A stretch of 64,000 nucleotides of DNA from Dasyornis broadbenti (Eukaryota; Chordata; Aves; Passeriformes; Dasyornithidae). Positions 49,492-60,981 of this stretch are shown in pieces. The stretch is from the NCBI GenBank assembly GCA_013397935.1, contig VZRN01011461.1:1269493-1333492 (forward strand), read 5' to 3'. The number at the start of each line of letters is the position of its first letter. Positions within the stretch are counted from its first letter, which is position 1. A model generated the notes under the pieces. The model searched no databases, was not told the origin of the DNA, and was given only the letters and a program-made list of their open reading frames with translations. The translations under genes and the position numbers were made by a program.

Positions 49492-49620
49492 CTTCAGGTG
49501 GAGGCAGGAAAAGAAAGAGCAATGATGAGCCTCCACCAAGAGTTTGATTCCAAACCCAATGACTCTCTGGATGTTCTGATCTTGGAATTTCCTCCGCACG
49601 AGGGGTGTGCGACTCATCTG
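49492..49620 (-). other. Candidate minus-strand exon (129 bp)
   Basis: On the minus strand, a textbook acceptor (cccacatttgctcctctgtgtttgcag) and a textbook donor (AAG|gtaaggc) bound exactly 129 bases, or 43 codons. Two frames are open throughout. One begins QMSRTPLVRRKFQDQ; the other begins DESHTPRAEEIPRSEHPES. Neither is recognised. The splice signals are as good as those of real exons, but its direction is opposite to the window's tract bias. It could be a non-coding or antisense exon, or a pseudo-exon. Confidence 0.28.
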
Positions 49621-50464
49621 CTGCAAACACAGAGGAGCAAATGTGGGGGACATTTCCAAGGAGCCGTGAGCTCTTAAACCATTCTTGTATTCTGACTTTA
49701 TGTGAGACATTCTTAACTGGCTTTCGGAGTTTGTATGGCTGCGTTTTTATCCATAATAGTAATTCCATAATTGTCTATGATCAGAGGGTCCTCCTTTTGT
49801 CCTGGCATTTGGGTGACGGGCAGAGGGCTGGGAGTCACTGAGAAAACTCCTCTGGAAACACTGAAACACTTCCAGGTTTTCAAACAGAAAAGAGTTTAGA
49901 GCTGCTAGCCTTCAATATTCTCTGCAAAAATTACCTGTTTGAGTACGGGGAATGTTGGAGCTGCTTGAAGAAAGAAATGTATTTATTACCAGTATGCAGA
50001 TTTTTTTATGGTATCTGACTCCTGTGCATTGAAGCAAAATTAAAAAAAAAAAAAAGGTAAAGGTTAGTTATGTTTTGCTCTAAAGTTTTCCTGTATGTGA
50101 GTTTTCACTCTCTCTGTTTGCTAAATTGATGAGGCATGCATAGTTCCAGATAAAACATGCAAAATATTTAAGTGCATGGAAGAAAGAAAACAATATTTTC
50201 ACAATCAGTTTTCCCCTTATAAAGCACCAAGTTGAAATGGTTTAACCGTAATTTTTCCAGCTAATTCAATACAGAAAGCATATAGAATATTCAATATAGA
50301 AACGCTAGGGAAAAAAGCTTCATACTTTTTTTTTTTTTTTAAATTGTTTAATAGGAAAAACTGATTTCTGGGAACAGATAAAAATCTCCGTACAAGTTTA
50401 TTTTGATGCTTATTATATACAGTTTTCTTATTACACTGTCAGCTGAGGTTAACGTGCACTTGTA

Positions 50465-50504
50465 GGAATAAATATATTTACACTGGAATAAATATATTTT
50501 ACCC
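50465..50504 (+). repeat. Two-copy 20-bp tandem repeat
   Basis: 'ggaataaatatatttacact' (50465-50484) is followed directly by a second copy (50485-50504) differing only near its end. Each copy contains AATAAA, so the duplication doubles a potential poly(A) hexamer. Confidence 0.9.
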
Positions 50505-53500
50505 TGCTAGATGCTGGAAATAAGCACCAAGACTGAGGTAAATGGGGTAAGAGTTTCAGTTTTTTGTCATTGTCTGTTAATAAAACATAAAATACATAAA
50601 GTGTTGTTTTCTAATGACTCCTTTTATAAACTACAAAGTCTACCAATGCATTTAGTTATTTGCTGGTTATAATTCTATACTAAATCAAAAAACGCTGCAT
50701 AGAAACACTTCCATAAAGGCAGCTCAGTCTTTGCAAATGATGGTCTGGAAACGAGAGATCTTTTTATTCTTTCCCCCCACCTTGTTTTTGCTTGGAGTAA
50801 TGAAAAATGAGCGATGTTGTGTAAACGTCAAAAACGTCATCAGGAGTAAATCCTGGGCTGTGGTTAATGAAACCTCTGTGCCCGGGGGCGAGCAGCAGGC
50901 CCTGGGCCCTGCAGCACCAGGGTGCTGGCAGCATTAAGAGCTCCAGAGCCGGCTACCGCATTCCGTCTCTGATTCCTCGCTTTCTGAAAGTCTCCCAGGC
51001 ACCTGGCTGAAGCTGGAGCAGCAAGCCCTGCTCTTACCAGCAGATCTGTAGCTGTCTGTACCGTGCATTAAAAACCATGAGATTTGCATGAGTTAAGCTA
51101 TTTGTTCTCTGCCACAGTTTCAATATTCAGTGGGTTATATAAACAACATGTGTGTGTTCTGTCTTAAAGCGAGGTTTTTGTTTGTTTTTATGATGTCAGA
51201 CACACGCTCTGTGCTGGCTCAGCTGCAGCGAGACACAGCCCGTGTTAATGGAATGAGAATAACAAGAAACTGAATGGAAAAGTGGACGATAAAGTGTGTG
51301 AGATCCCCAAACAGGACAGATCATAGTTCATGAAGCTCACTGCTTGCTGTTGTAAAATTGAAAGTGCTTTTGTTGGGAAGTATATCCCTAATGAGGAAAT
51401 GAAAATTTCTCCAGGAAATCCTGGATAGTCAGCAATCCTTATCAGGGGGATCACTGGTGTTCTCAATGTGCAGGAGTCCATGAGAGAAATCTCATCACTT
51501 CTTGTTGAGTACATTTATGGAGGGGTCTGTTCATAGATGCAGTCATTGGAATGAAAGGATTTATTTAGGAAGGAAAAGGGGTGTTTGCAGACTCTCAAAT
51601 ACCGGTTAAATTGGTGCCCAGTAAGCTCAGAAAGAAGTGGAAATGGGTATCCACAACTCTCTCTACAACCAAATTCAGGTTTTTCAGCCACTGTGGCCTG
51701 GCCAGTCACTGTCAGAGGAAAAAAAAACCCGAAACCTGGACATCTGTTCCTCCGAACTTGTTGAGACAGCGGAAGCAGTGGGAAGGCTTCTGAGTGACCA
51801 CACTGGGCTCCTTGTGTGTTGGTGATCTCGTGGGCTGTGCTGTGGTGTACTGCTAAGAGTGTGTGTGTACATATATATGTATTTATAGATATGTGTAAGT
51901 TTTAGGAGAAAATTTGGGCCCTTGCAGTCAGCTTTCGGGAAGAGATCGAATTCAGTTAGAGAATGTGCGTTGTTTCAAAGCAAAAGATATCGAACTTCAG
52001 TGAAAAGAAATCAGCACTCCATTCCTTCCTCCTAAGTAACCTCTGGTAATCTCTCTCTATTGCAGAGTCAGATTTTTCAAAATTATTTTCAGTCCTTAAA
52101 ATCCAGTATGTTTTTGTTGCTCGATTTATAGAGAACTCTTACCTCTACACTACTGAGAAACCTAAGAATTTCATTAAATACTGGAGTAACTGATGTTCTC
52201 CTAGAACCCATTATCTGTTCCTTCTTTTAGCTGCTGGATACAAATTTTTAATGTTTCAGTGTGCTTTTATCAAAGGAGAATCTCTTTTGATCCCACATTA
52301 AAAACCCAGTTTGTGGTGTGTGATTACCGCGTGCAAGGTGATTTCAATAGTAACACCAATTCAAACCTGTGCCATTATCCAGACAGAAGTGGAATTATTC
52401 ACACAAAATTATGAAAAAGCATTTGAACCTTCTTATTTCCTCTGCAGCTTTCCACGTGTAACACAGTACATCTGGGAAATCACCTGAATTATTAGTTATT
52501 TCTTTTAAACCTTATCAGACCACATTTTCTGTGTCTTACATATGGTCCACCGTGTATTTTTCTTTCTTGTCAGTAGAGAAACATCTTGTCCTATTATTGG
52601 TGCAGGAAAGTGTTCGATGCAAAGTTTCTATTTGGCAAAGGCTTTTTTTCCAGCTGCTAGATGAGTAAAGCGGTTTCAGAGTCGCTCAAATTCATTTTCT
52701 CCAGCTTTGCTGTCTCAGTAGAATAAGGTCACATCCCTCTTGTTTTCGCCTAGGAAAGGAAATCAAGCCCTGCCACATACAACTGCACAAGAGATGAGTT
52801 GATAATTGTTGGAAATAACCGATAATTGGTGTTTCTGACTTGGGGAGATGTCTCTGTGCATGGATTGCTGGGTGATGTGCTATTTCTTAGGTTTTGGCAT
52901 GCCAATATCAATTAGGCACGTGGTTTTATGGTTTCAGGCTTATGTAAAGCCACGAGCGGCATTTCAGCTGCTTGACAGACAATTTGGAGCTCAGCAGTGA
53001 TCTCGATATTGGCATCTTCTGTGTGGATGGAGGGGTGGTGGCTCTTTTCCTTGAACTGGCAAAGAGCCAGACTGACTGGAGAGCAAAATATGATAAATGG
53101 AAATTCAAAGAACACATTTTTAAATAAGTCAATTTGATAATTACAAGTCGGTGTACCAGTAGATTTTCACAGTAGGGAGGACAGCAGGGGAAGCAAAGAG
53201 CGCTAATTTTATTTTAATTAAGCTTTTCTGCTAATGGGGATCAGAGGATTCTGCCACAGAGTGGGAGAGGAGGAGCTGTGTGATGGCACAGCCTTGCTCC
53301 GTGCCTGACTCAGTCGAGTGGCTTCCATTTCAGCGCGGGTGCAGCGTGAAGAGCTCTCCAGTGTTGCTGAAGGAGCTCTCCAGGTTGGGAACGAGCACAC
53401 GAGGGGTAGGATACGGCTCTCTTGATCTCTCTTGAGTTCTGTGGCTCTGATAACTTCCAGCAAGCTCACAGGGCTGCCACCCTTTCCCTCCCACAAGGAG

Positions 53501-54199
53501 AAAAAAATAGAGTAGATAGAAGGGTCCTGTTTAGGGAGCAAACACAGCACAAGAGTATTTCTTGTTGTAGAACAGATTATTTCTTGCTTCAGTTTTGATC
53601 ATTAGAGCTCTCTGCTCAAACTGAAGATTTCGTAGGTTTGCATCATGCCATAATTAGTGCCTTGTGGGAAAAGGCACTGTGATTAGATACGAAAATCTTC
53701 AAATCATCTGTATCTGCCAGGTTCTCTTAAGTCACGGCTGTGGTTAGAAAATAAGCAGAGCTGTTTGCTTTGGGTGAATAAAGCATTTTTTTTCTGTTAA
53801 TAGACTAGTTAGGATACAAAATCCAATTTTCTCTAGGAAACAGCCTGTTTTAGGTACCTGTGCTTTAGCTGTTCCCTGTGAATGTGCCTGAACCTAAGCA
53901 GGAGCATTCAAAGAGAAGAGGCCCCTGGCAATGAGCCTTTTCAAAGCTGACACCGCTGCCCCACTCCCACAAACACATTCCTTTACACACGAGAGCAAAA
54001 TAAATTCCTGCTTTTAGCCTGGGTTTGCAGTGTGGCTCTGGGCTCCTGATCCATGTCCCAACAGGCTCCCTTAAACTGATCAAGATTAATGGTAAAGCCA
54101 ATGTTTATTTTTCACAGACCTCCTAAAGAAATCTTCTATTCCAAGAACTAGCTGTGGGCTCGCTGTTCTCTTCTAAAATTTTCTGAACTGCCTTACCAA
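50505..54199. other. Non-coding stretch, nothing recognised
   Basis: No gene or repeat family recognised. A GT/TA-rich simple-sequence patch lies at 51858-51898. Splice-like sites occur but without convincing partners. Confidence 0.5.
51858..51898 (+). repeat. GT/TA-rich simple repeat patch
   Basis: 'gtgtgtgtgt' passes into 'acatatatatgt' and then TA/TG-rich sequence. It is a short compound microsatellite. Confidence 0.8.
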
Positions 54200-54229
54200 A
54201 TACTTGAAAGGATAAGAATAGTAAACCCA

Positions 54230-54272
54230 TTATCTGATAATTACCTGCTGCAGGCTGACTGCTCATTTGCAT
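54230..54272. promoter_or_regulatory. GATA palindrome and octamer motif cluster
   Basis: TTATCTGATAA, two inverted GATA sites, at 54230-54240 is the same 11-mer as at 10299-10309. It is followed by an exact POU/octamer motif ATTTGCAT at 54265-54272. The surrounding sequence is non-repetitive and AT-rich. Enhancer function is inference from motif content only. Confidence 0.2.
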
Positions 54273-54910
54273 GTTCTGATTCTGGCTTTGCATTGTATAA
54301 TTTTAATCTTTTGATAATATGCCCCTTACAAAGGGACTTGGATTTTTTTTTTCCTATTAACCACACTATCAGAAAACTTTTACAAGGCATCCTGGATGGA
54401 TCCAAAGGCTCGTGTTTGGTCCAGATATGTCAGGGAGCAACTGGGTTTCGACATCTGAGCCTGCAGTTGTAGCACTCAAGTAATTTTGCATTGGAGTGGA
54501 CTTGCAATCAGTGAACTCAGAATGAGAAAGAAACACCAGAACTCTGTTTTGGCAGGTTCTTTAACCACTGCTTGGGAGGTTTGAATAACGAAGCAGTAGG
54601 GGTTCCTCAGTTACTTTAATTCATTGAAAACATGAAAACAAAGACGTATCTGGGATATAGCTTTGCTAATAATTAATTGATTAAACATTGGCAGTGTGAG
54701 CCTCTTCCAGAGGTTTCTAGGCTTTCTGGACTCGGACTTTATTCAGGTAACTCTACAGATCTTCCTCTCCCCCACTGTATCTCAGGAGGTCAGGAGGGCC
54801 CTTGTTTTCATGAGCAGTGTCAGGTATTTGTGTTTTAAGTTCATGAATTCACATCTTGTTAGGGTAGTTTGTTCACAGGTTTCGGTTTGTGTGCAAGAGT
54901 ATCATTACAT

Positions 54911-54934
54911 CAGATAATTCTGCTCAGATAATTC
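54911..54934 (+). repeat. Tandem CAGATAATTC pair
   Basis: 'cagataattc' occurs at 54911-54920 and 54925-54934, a 14-base period, each with a GATA core. It may extend the GATA-rich character of the region that starts near 54230. Confidence 0.75.
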
Positions 54935-57900
54935 ATTTCCATGATTTAGGATGTTCTTAATTGCTTTACTGAAGGGAGATTGAGCACCTTTTAACCAAAC
55001 AGCTGAACGATTTGCTATGACAATTCTGCCACTGTGCATTCACTTAATTTCCAATTAATCAAACATTCAATAAATCATTAGTATAATTACACCTGCTCAA
55101 ATATTCCTACCCCAGCACATTAGCTATGCTCAGGCAGCCTCTTTTACCAGCTGTGTGAATGGATTCATTTGTCTGACCCAGTTGGTTGCACGTCCTTGCT
55201 TCTTATGAGCCTTGAGAAATGATAGGGCAGAAATTTTAATTATTTATAATACCAGGCATTCTTTTGATTCGTTTTTCATGCTTTTCGCTTGGGTGCTTCT
55301 ATAGCAACTCAAAACAAACAGCAGTGCCGTAGAGGCTGGTTAATTTCTGAAGATTTTGAAATCATTTTTATTCCCCTACTGTGCCACTTTCCTAATTACA
55401 CTGTGTCCCCAAGAGCATGAAAATTCCCTCAGCACCGGGCATCCAAAGCACAGATGATTACCACGGTGTAGCCTGTGTCATACAAATGTAACCAAAAGTG
55501 CGTCCTAAAAGTGCTTTGCTGAAAGCCGCTAAATTGGTCCAACAAACTAATTTTAGGACCTGCTTTTCAAAAGTGGCGCAAATAGAAATCCACTGACATG
55601 GCTTCAAAATATCAGCGTAGCTGTATTTAGTGTCTGAGGAAGACAGAAATTTGAGCAGACTCTCCGTGTATTGGAGAAGGAAACTTTGAAACACCTGCGC
55701 TGCGTGGGTGCGTGTTGCTATTTGCTCCCTCCACACAGACGAGAAATCTGAATTTCCTCAGGTACAAGTGGGATTACTCAGTGTTTGTATCCACGGATCA
55801 TTATAAGCTTTAAATCATCCTTAATGTGCGTCTTTGTTGTGAGACTTAAAGTAAACAAACCCGGCCATGCAATCTCAGTCTGTAATATTTTAAATATGAA
55901 GCTCTTTATGTGGGTGTAGACACATTTTAAATTGTGCAGCCTAGGTTCTGTGGCTTCAAAAATAGATTTACTGCTTACAACTTGCCTGTATTTTATCTTT
56001 GAGTTAGGAATTGGAGGAGATTCATAATACTTTAATCCCTTCGTACAAATAGGTAAGATTTTTTAAAATTAGCTGAAGGTGTCATGATCCATCCAGATAG
56101 TAAAATAGGTTAGCTTTCCCCCGGCAACCCATTCCATATTCTGTTTATACTTTATTTTCTTTTTACAGAATATGCTTTGTGTAGTACTAAGGGGAAGTTC
56201 TTTAACCTGAAGGGAAAAGGCATCAAAGAATCTATTTGAAAAGAAAGGGAGATGAGAGAAAGATACACTAATTGGACATTATTTTAATTACTTAAACATT
56301 TGTCAAGTTTCTTTCTCATCTGTTTAAAAAAACATATTGGTAGAGTGCATCAGCACATGGGTTCTCTGACCCTTTCAGTCTGTAAGAGCGAAAAAAAAAT
56401 CTGGATAAATGTTTTTTGCCTCCCCATGGCACAGGGCCGTGCTGCTGTGGCTCACAGAAACGTCTCAGTGCATGGAAAACGGAAGATTTATTTATCCATT
56501 AAGCTGCATTTGTGTTTGGATGTTCTGCCCGATGTTATTGAATAGGAGCTTTCCTAATTGTTTGTTTACTTTTCTAAATGTGGCTCAGCATACGACGTGC
56601 ACAGCCTAATGGCTGGGGTGGAGTGGAACCCAGAAATCTCGCTGCAAGCTGTGGTTTCAGCATTCTGTGGAATGCAGCGGATCCTGATTGGAAGCTCTAA
56701 CGCCTTGCTTTTAGTTTTCTCTTGTATTTTTGGAGCAGTGCAACTCAGTAGCATCACCTGATGCACTTCTCTACCTTTACAACCTTAAGATTCCCTTTTG
56801 CTTCAGTCCTGAAAACTTTGAATCAAAACTATATTCTCAAAGTTTCACTTCACCCCTACACATTTTACAGTCAATCATTACATTTGCTTTTACAATTTTC
56901 ACCCTCTGAAGCTGACGGGATCCTTTGTCTGCTTATTTGATTTTGGTTCCCCTCATCCCAATCCTTTTCACACCTTCAAAATGTCTTCCCACGTCTGAGC
57001 TCATTTAGCTTTGCTGAAGTTTGTTGTAAATAATTTATTACCTTGAAACATAACAGTCTAGGAAATTAATCATCATAAACAACAGCACAGCTTTCAGTTG
57101 CCTAGGGACAGGGTCATGGTCTGAACAGAATCCTCTTCACCAGATAAAACATGGGTACAGAACTCCACTGTACTCGCCACCGCAGAGTGCTCTTCAGGAG
57201 TTTCCTTTAAGATTTACCTTTGTTTCTTTTCTGCCTTATCAAGTGCCCTGTAATGTGTGTGTTCTTTTTCTGAAGCACTTCAGCAATTCAGTGAAAGTAG
57301 TATAATGGGCTTTTTTAAAGTTGTTTTTTTTGACCGATATTGTGGAACAGACCTTCTCTTCCACAACAGCTCTCACCCCTCTGGGTCTGGAGGGGGACAG
57401 TTTAATTCCAGGCTCACATTTTCAGAAATACTCAGCCAGTTGTTGGTGAGTGTCTTGAGGGCTAAAAGATGATAGCTTGCAACTGGTCTGAGGTAAAAAA
57501 ACAACCCCTAGTACACAAAAAGTTTAATTAAACAGCCAAAAGAATTTTAGCACCCTTGCTTGGGTACCACAGGTGTGGAAATGTGGCTTTGCCTGGGCAT
57601 GGACCTTCCTCTGGCACCTTCCCAGCATCAGAGGGATAAAATACTACCAAATGTGGCTTTTCCCCTCATCCACAAATGCAAGTTTTAATAGAGACTCCGT
57701 CAAAGGTTCTTGCCGTGTGGTGGTTTTACATGGGGAGAGAAGACTCTTACACGATGTGTTTGGGGGCTTTCATCTCTTCTTTAAACAGCAGATTGTTTTT
57801 GTCTAAATAATGTTCTCTCAGACTTTTTACCAAAATACTGTTTATGCAGATTATAAAAAATAAGTTACCGACAATGTTCATGAAGCAAAACTGCATCCCA

Positions 57901-60870
57901 GTGAAAGTCAAAACCAGGGTATTTTGACACTGACTCTTGACTGAACAGTTTAAATTTATTTTTTTTTTTAAAAGGAGCTTTGCCCCAAACTCCATGAAAG
58001 GTTGTTTTTCTGTGTGCCTTTCCTTCTTTCATGGATGAACGCTGGAAATGCAAGGCCTGTGTCTGTCCACACCTCAGAGGCAAGGGAGCCTAAGGACGGA
58101 CAGACAGCATGAGGATGTGGAAGATGAGATGTCAGCTCCAAAGCCTCCCTGCAAACCTCTGGCAAATTCTGGAGCTCACCTCTGGGTCATCCTGAGCCTG
58201 GATCAGAATCTATTTGCTGCCACAGAATAAACAATATACTGGTTTGATGTCATCATTACCTGCACAAATATCTTCAAATTCCAGGTTTTTTCCATTCACC
58301 TCTGTTCTACGTCTGACAATGTGAACTAAATTTGCAGTGTTAAATAAATATCACAACGTAGCAGGTAGGGATGGTCAACACTTAGATAAAGTGTTAGATA
58401 AAACAAGCAGAAGTGAAAGTGAAAATGCTCCCAAAACGTGCTTAGAGAAGATAGACACAAGGCTAAATTAAAAAAGTTTAAATATGGATATTCACGTTTG
58501 GGAGGAAAGTCATCACTTGAACTCTAGAACACCACGTAACTCTATCACCCTGATGAGGGCAAATCAGTGTCCATCATCCCAGACTGGATATGAAAGAGCA
58601 GCTCCCATTTCCACTCTTCATTATGCAGGAAAATGGCATTAATGTTGGGATTTTCTAGGAGCAGTTAGCCATGTGCAGCAGTCACACGGCTAAAGCATGC
58701 CCCTGCTCAGACAAATCCATTTAATGCTATCTGCAATGTGAGATTTATTTCAAATGAAGGGGAATTACTTTCCCAAATTGTTAGATTTACTTTTCATGGA
58801 TGACTTCAACCAGCAGAACAAGACCGCACTGGAAGCAGGCACCTGGGTGGTGGAAGAATCAAAGGGGGTGTCAAGTGCCTCTCCGTGCAGGTGTCTGTCC
58901 CCAGGCTCCTTCCTCCCTCTCACCTGGAGGCAGACACCTCATACCTGGAAAGTCTTTCCACAAACATTTGGACAAGGGGGATGTTTAAAGGCAAGGTATG
59001 AACACAGAAGGCTGCTCCCAGCTCTTTATTTCAAAATCTACAATTATGACTTTTTAAAATTTTCTCTCAGATTCTGATCAGCTAGATTTCTGTTTCTAAA
59101 GTCCCCTTTTTAAAGATTGTATTGCTTTCAAGCTTGTATTATTTTCAATCTTCTTACTAAATAGTCTTTCTAGAGCTGAAACATCCACGTAGCATCTCTG
59201 AAATGATAATGGATGTTATGTGGATGATAGTCTGAGGAATGAGTAGAATTATTTTGAGGACCACCTACACCTCCCAATATATTGTCAGTAAAGACTGTTC
59301 TATGAGGTACTTATAAGACCTCCTAATTTCATATTAACACTTGATTAAACTTAATAATACAGTCAGTATCATATCAAAGCATATAATTGTAAAGTGCTTT
59401 TGCCTTTTGGAGCCCAGAGGAGTTTCTATGGTGACAACTATAGGGGCTTATAAATGTTTTTATGTCTTTTTGTCAGATTAATAAAATTTTTATTGTTTTA
59501 GAACTATGTTTGGATAGTCTACAATTAAATGAGTTTTATGAGCAAACTAAATTAAAAGCCACAGTCATCAATACAGAGTGAGTGATTTGGCCAGGGCTCC
59601 CTTTGTGCTGTTTTTGTGTGTCCAGATGGGTGTTTTGCTTTACCGTATCCATCAGAAGGAATCGCAGAGCATCCTGACGCCTGTGGGAGGCCTGAGCACA
59701 CACGTAATTTCCAAACTGCCATGAACAGCCTGCTTTCTCCTCTCAGAAAGAGATGACGATCTCTGTGCTCCGTTGGTGGAGGGAGAGCGGCTTCACGGAG
59801 CCCGCAGTGAGCAGGAGGAACCTGTTGGGTTGCAGAGCGGGAGAAGCGGCTCGGAGATCTGGGGCTGCACATTCTCGTGGCTTGAAATGATCTCTCGTTT
59901 CAGAGGGGGTTTGGAAATAGATACAGGGCAAACTCTTCAGAGCCTCCTCTGCCAGCATGAAGTAGCAGAAAGTTAATTTCCCAAAGGCAAAACTGTGCAG
60001 TGAGCGGTAGCTACCGCTTCCACAACTGGAGTACTATTCCTGAAGGCTGTGATGAACAAAATCCAGCAGCGTTTTGGACAAGATCATCAACTCTGTCCCT
60101 TTCTGGGCTCCAGGAAGGGCAGAAAGGGCCCCAAACCAAAGAAGAAAGCAGAATTCCTTTGTAAATCTGTGGTTATTAATATCAAGCAGACTGCAGAAAA
60201 CAGGCAGATCTGATGCTGACCGAAAGGGCGTTTGTGCCAAGTTTGGGAATTTACTGAGGGATCTTTCACCCTGGGAGCAGAGCCCTGACAAGAGCAGGTC
60301 CCAGCTTGGCAGGGCACAGCTTTGTGCCCCTGGTAGCAGCTCTGAGCTAATCCTGCCCTGGCCCTGGCCTGGACATCTCCCATCTCCTGCTCTGGAAAGA
60401 GCCCTGGCTGCGTTTGGCTTTCCAGGCCCTTCACCTCGTTCACTTGAGCTGGAATTCATGTGCGTGGTCCTGCTGAACTGCTGCTCTTCTGTTGCTGTCC
60501 TTTCACAGAGATTTCTCAAACCTTCCTCTAGTTAGTGCCAAGAAATGTTGATTTTTATGAAGTCACTGTCTAAAAGTAGCTTGTAAATATAGTCATATTA
60601 ATTGTTTTCTTTTTATGTGTAAAATCTTTTTATGAGTACTTTTAAAAGCTCACGTAACTCATTTCCTTCCAGTCTTTGTGTTGGTTTTTACTGCAAGTTA
60701 AATTTAGTATGGGCTACTTTTTCAAATAGTTTTTAGGGTGAAGTAATATGTAGTTTCTTTTTTCAGGATCCGTTGGCATTTATATTTTTGCCTTTAAGAA
60801 AACCAGTGTTTTCTTAAGATCTAGACTATTATGGGCTCATAGGCATACACAGCATCTACGATCCTGCGGT
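54935..60870. other. Non-coding stretch, nothing firm
   Basis: No gene recognised. A weak 45-base exon-like pair lies at 56008-56052 (acceptor 'ttttatctttgagttag', donor TAG|gtaaga). Its only open frame ends in TAG at the donor. A GC-rich patch at 59600-60540 has frames of 161 codons on the minus strand and 153 on the plus strand lying over each other, which marks them as chance. Confidence 0.5.
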
Positions 60871-60871
60871 G

Positions 60872-60981
60872 CAAAAACCAAAACCATGCCCAAACTGGAA
60901 AAAAGCCAAGCACAAAACCCCATCCCAACCAAACAAAAATACCCCAAACATTCAAACAAACAAAAAACCCCAAAACAAAAG
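60872..60981. repeat. A/C-only low-complexity tract
   Basis: About 110 bases made almost entirely of A and C (A3-7 and C2-4 runs), with virtually no G in 60912-60980. Read on the minus strand it is G/T-rich with several GGGG runs. It goes against the T-rich bias of the plus strand elsewhere. Confidence 0.85.

Noticed and set aside
56008..56052. 45-bp plus-strand exon-like segment ending TAG|gtaaga
   Set aside because: Its only open frame terminates exactly at the donor and the acceptor is moderate. More useful as a possible AG|GT recursive motif, already mentioned.
60034..60535. Open frames of 161 codons (minus) and 153 codons (plus) lying over each other
   Set aside because: They overlap on opposite strands in a GC-rich patch, show no domain or splice context, and no residue pattern of a real protein. 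Chance frames.
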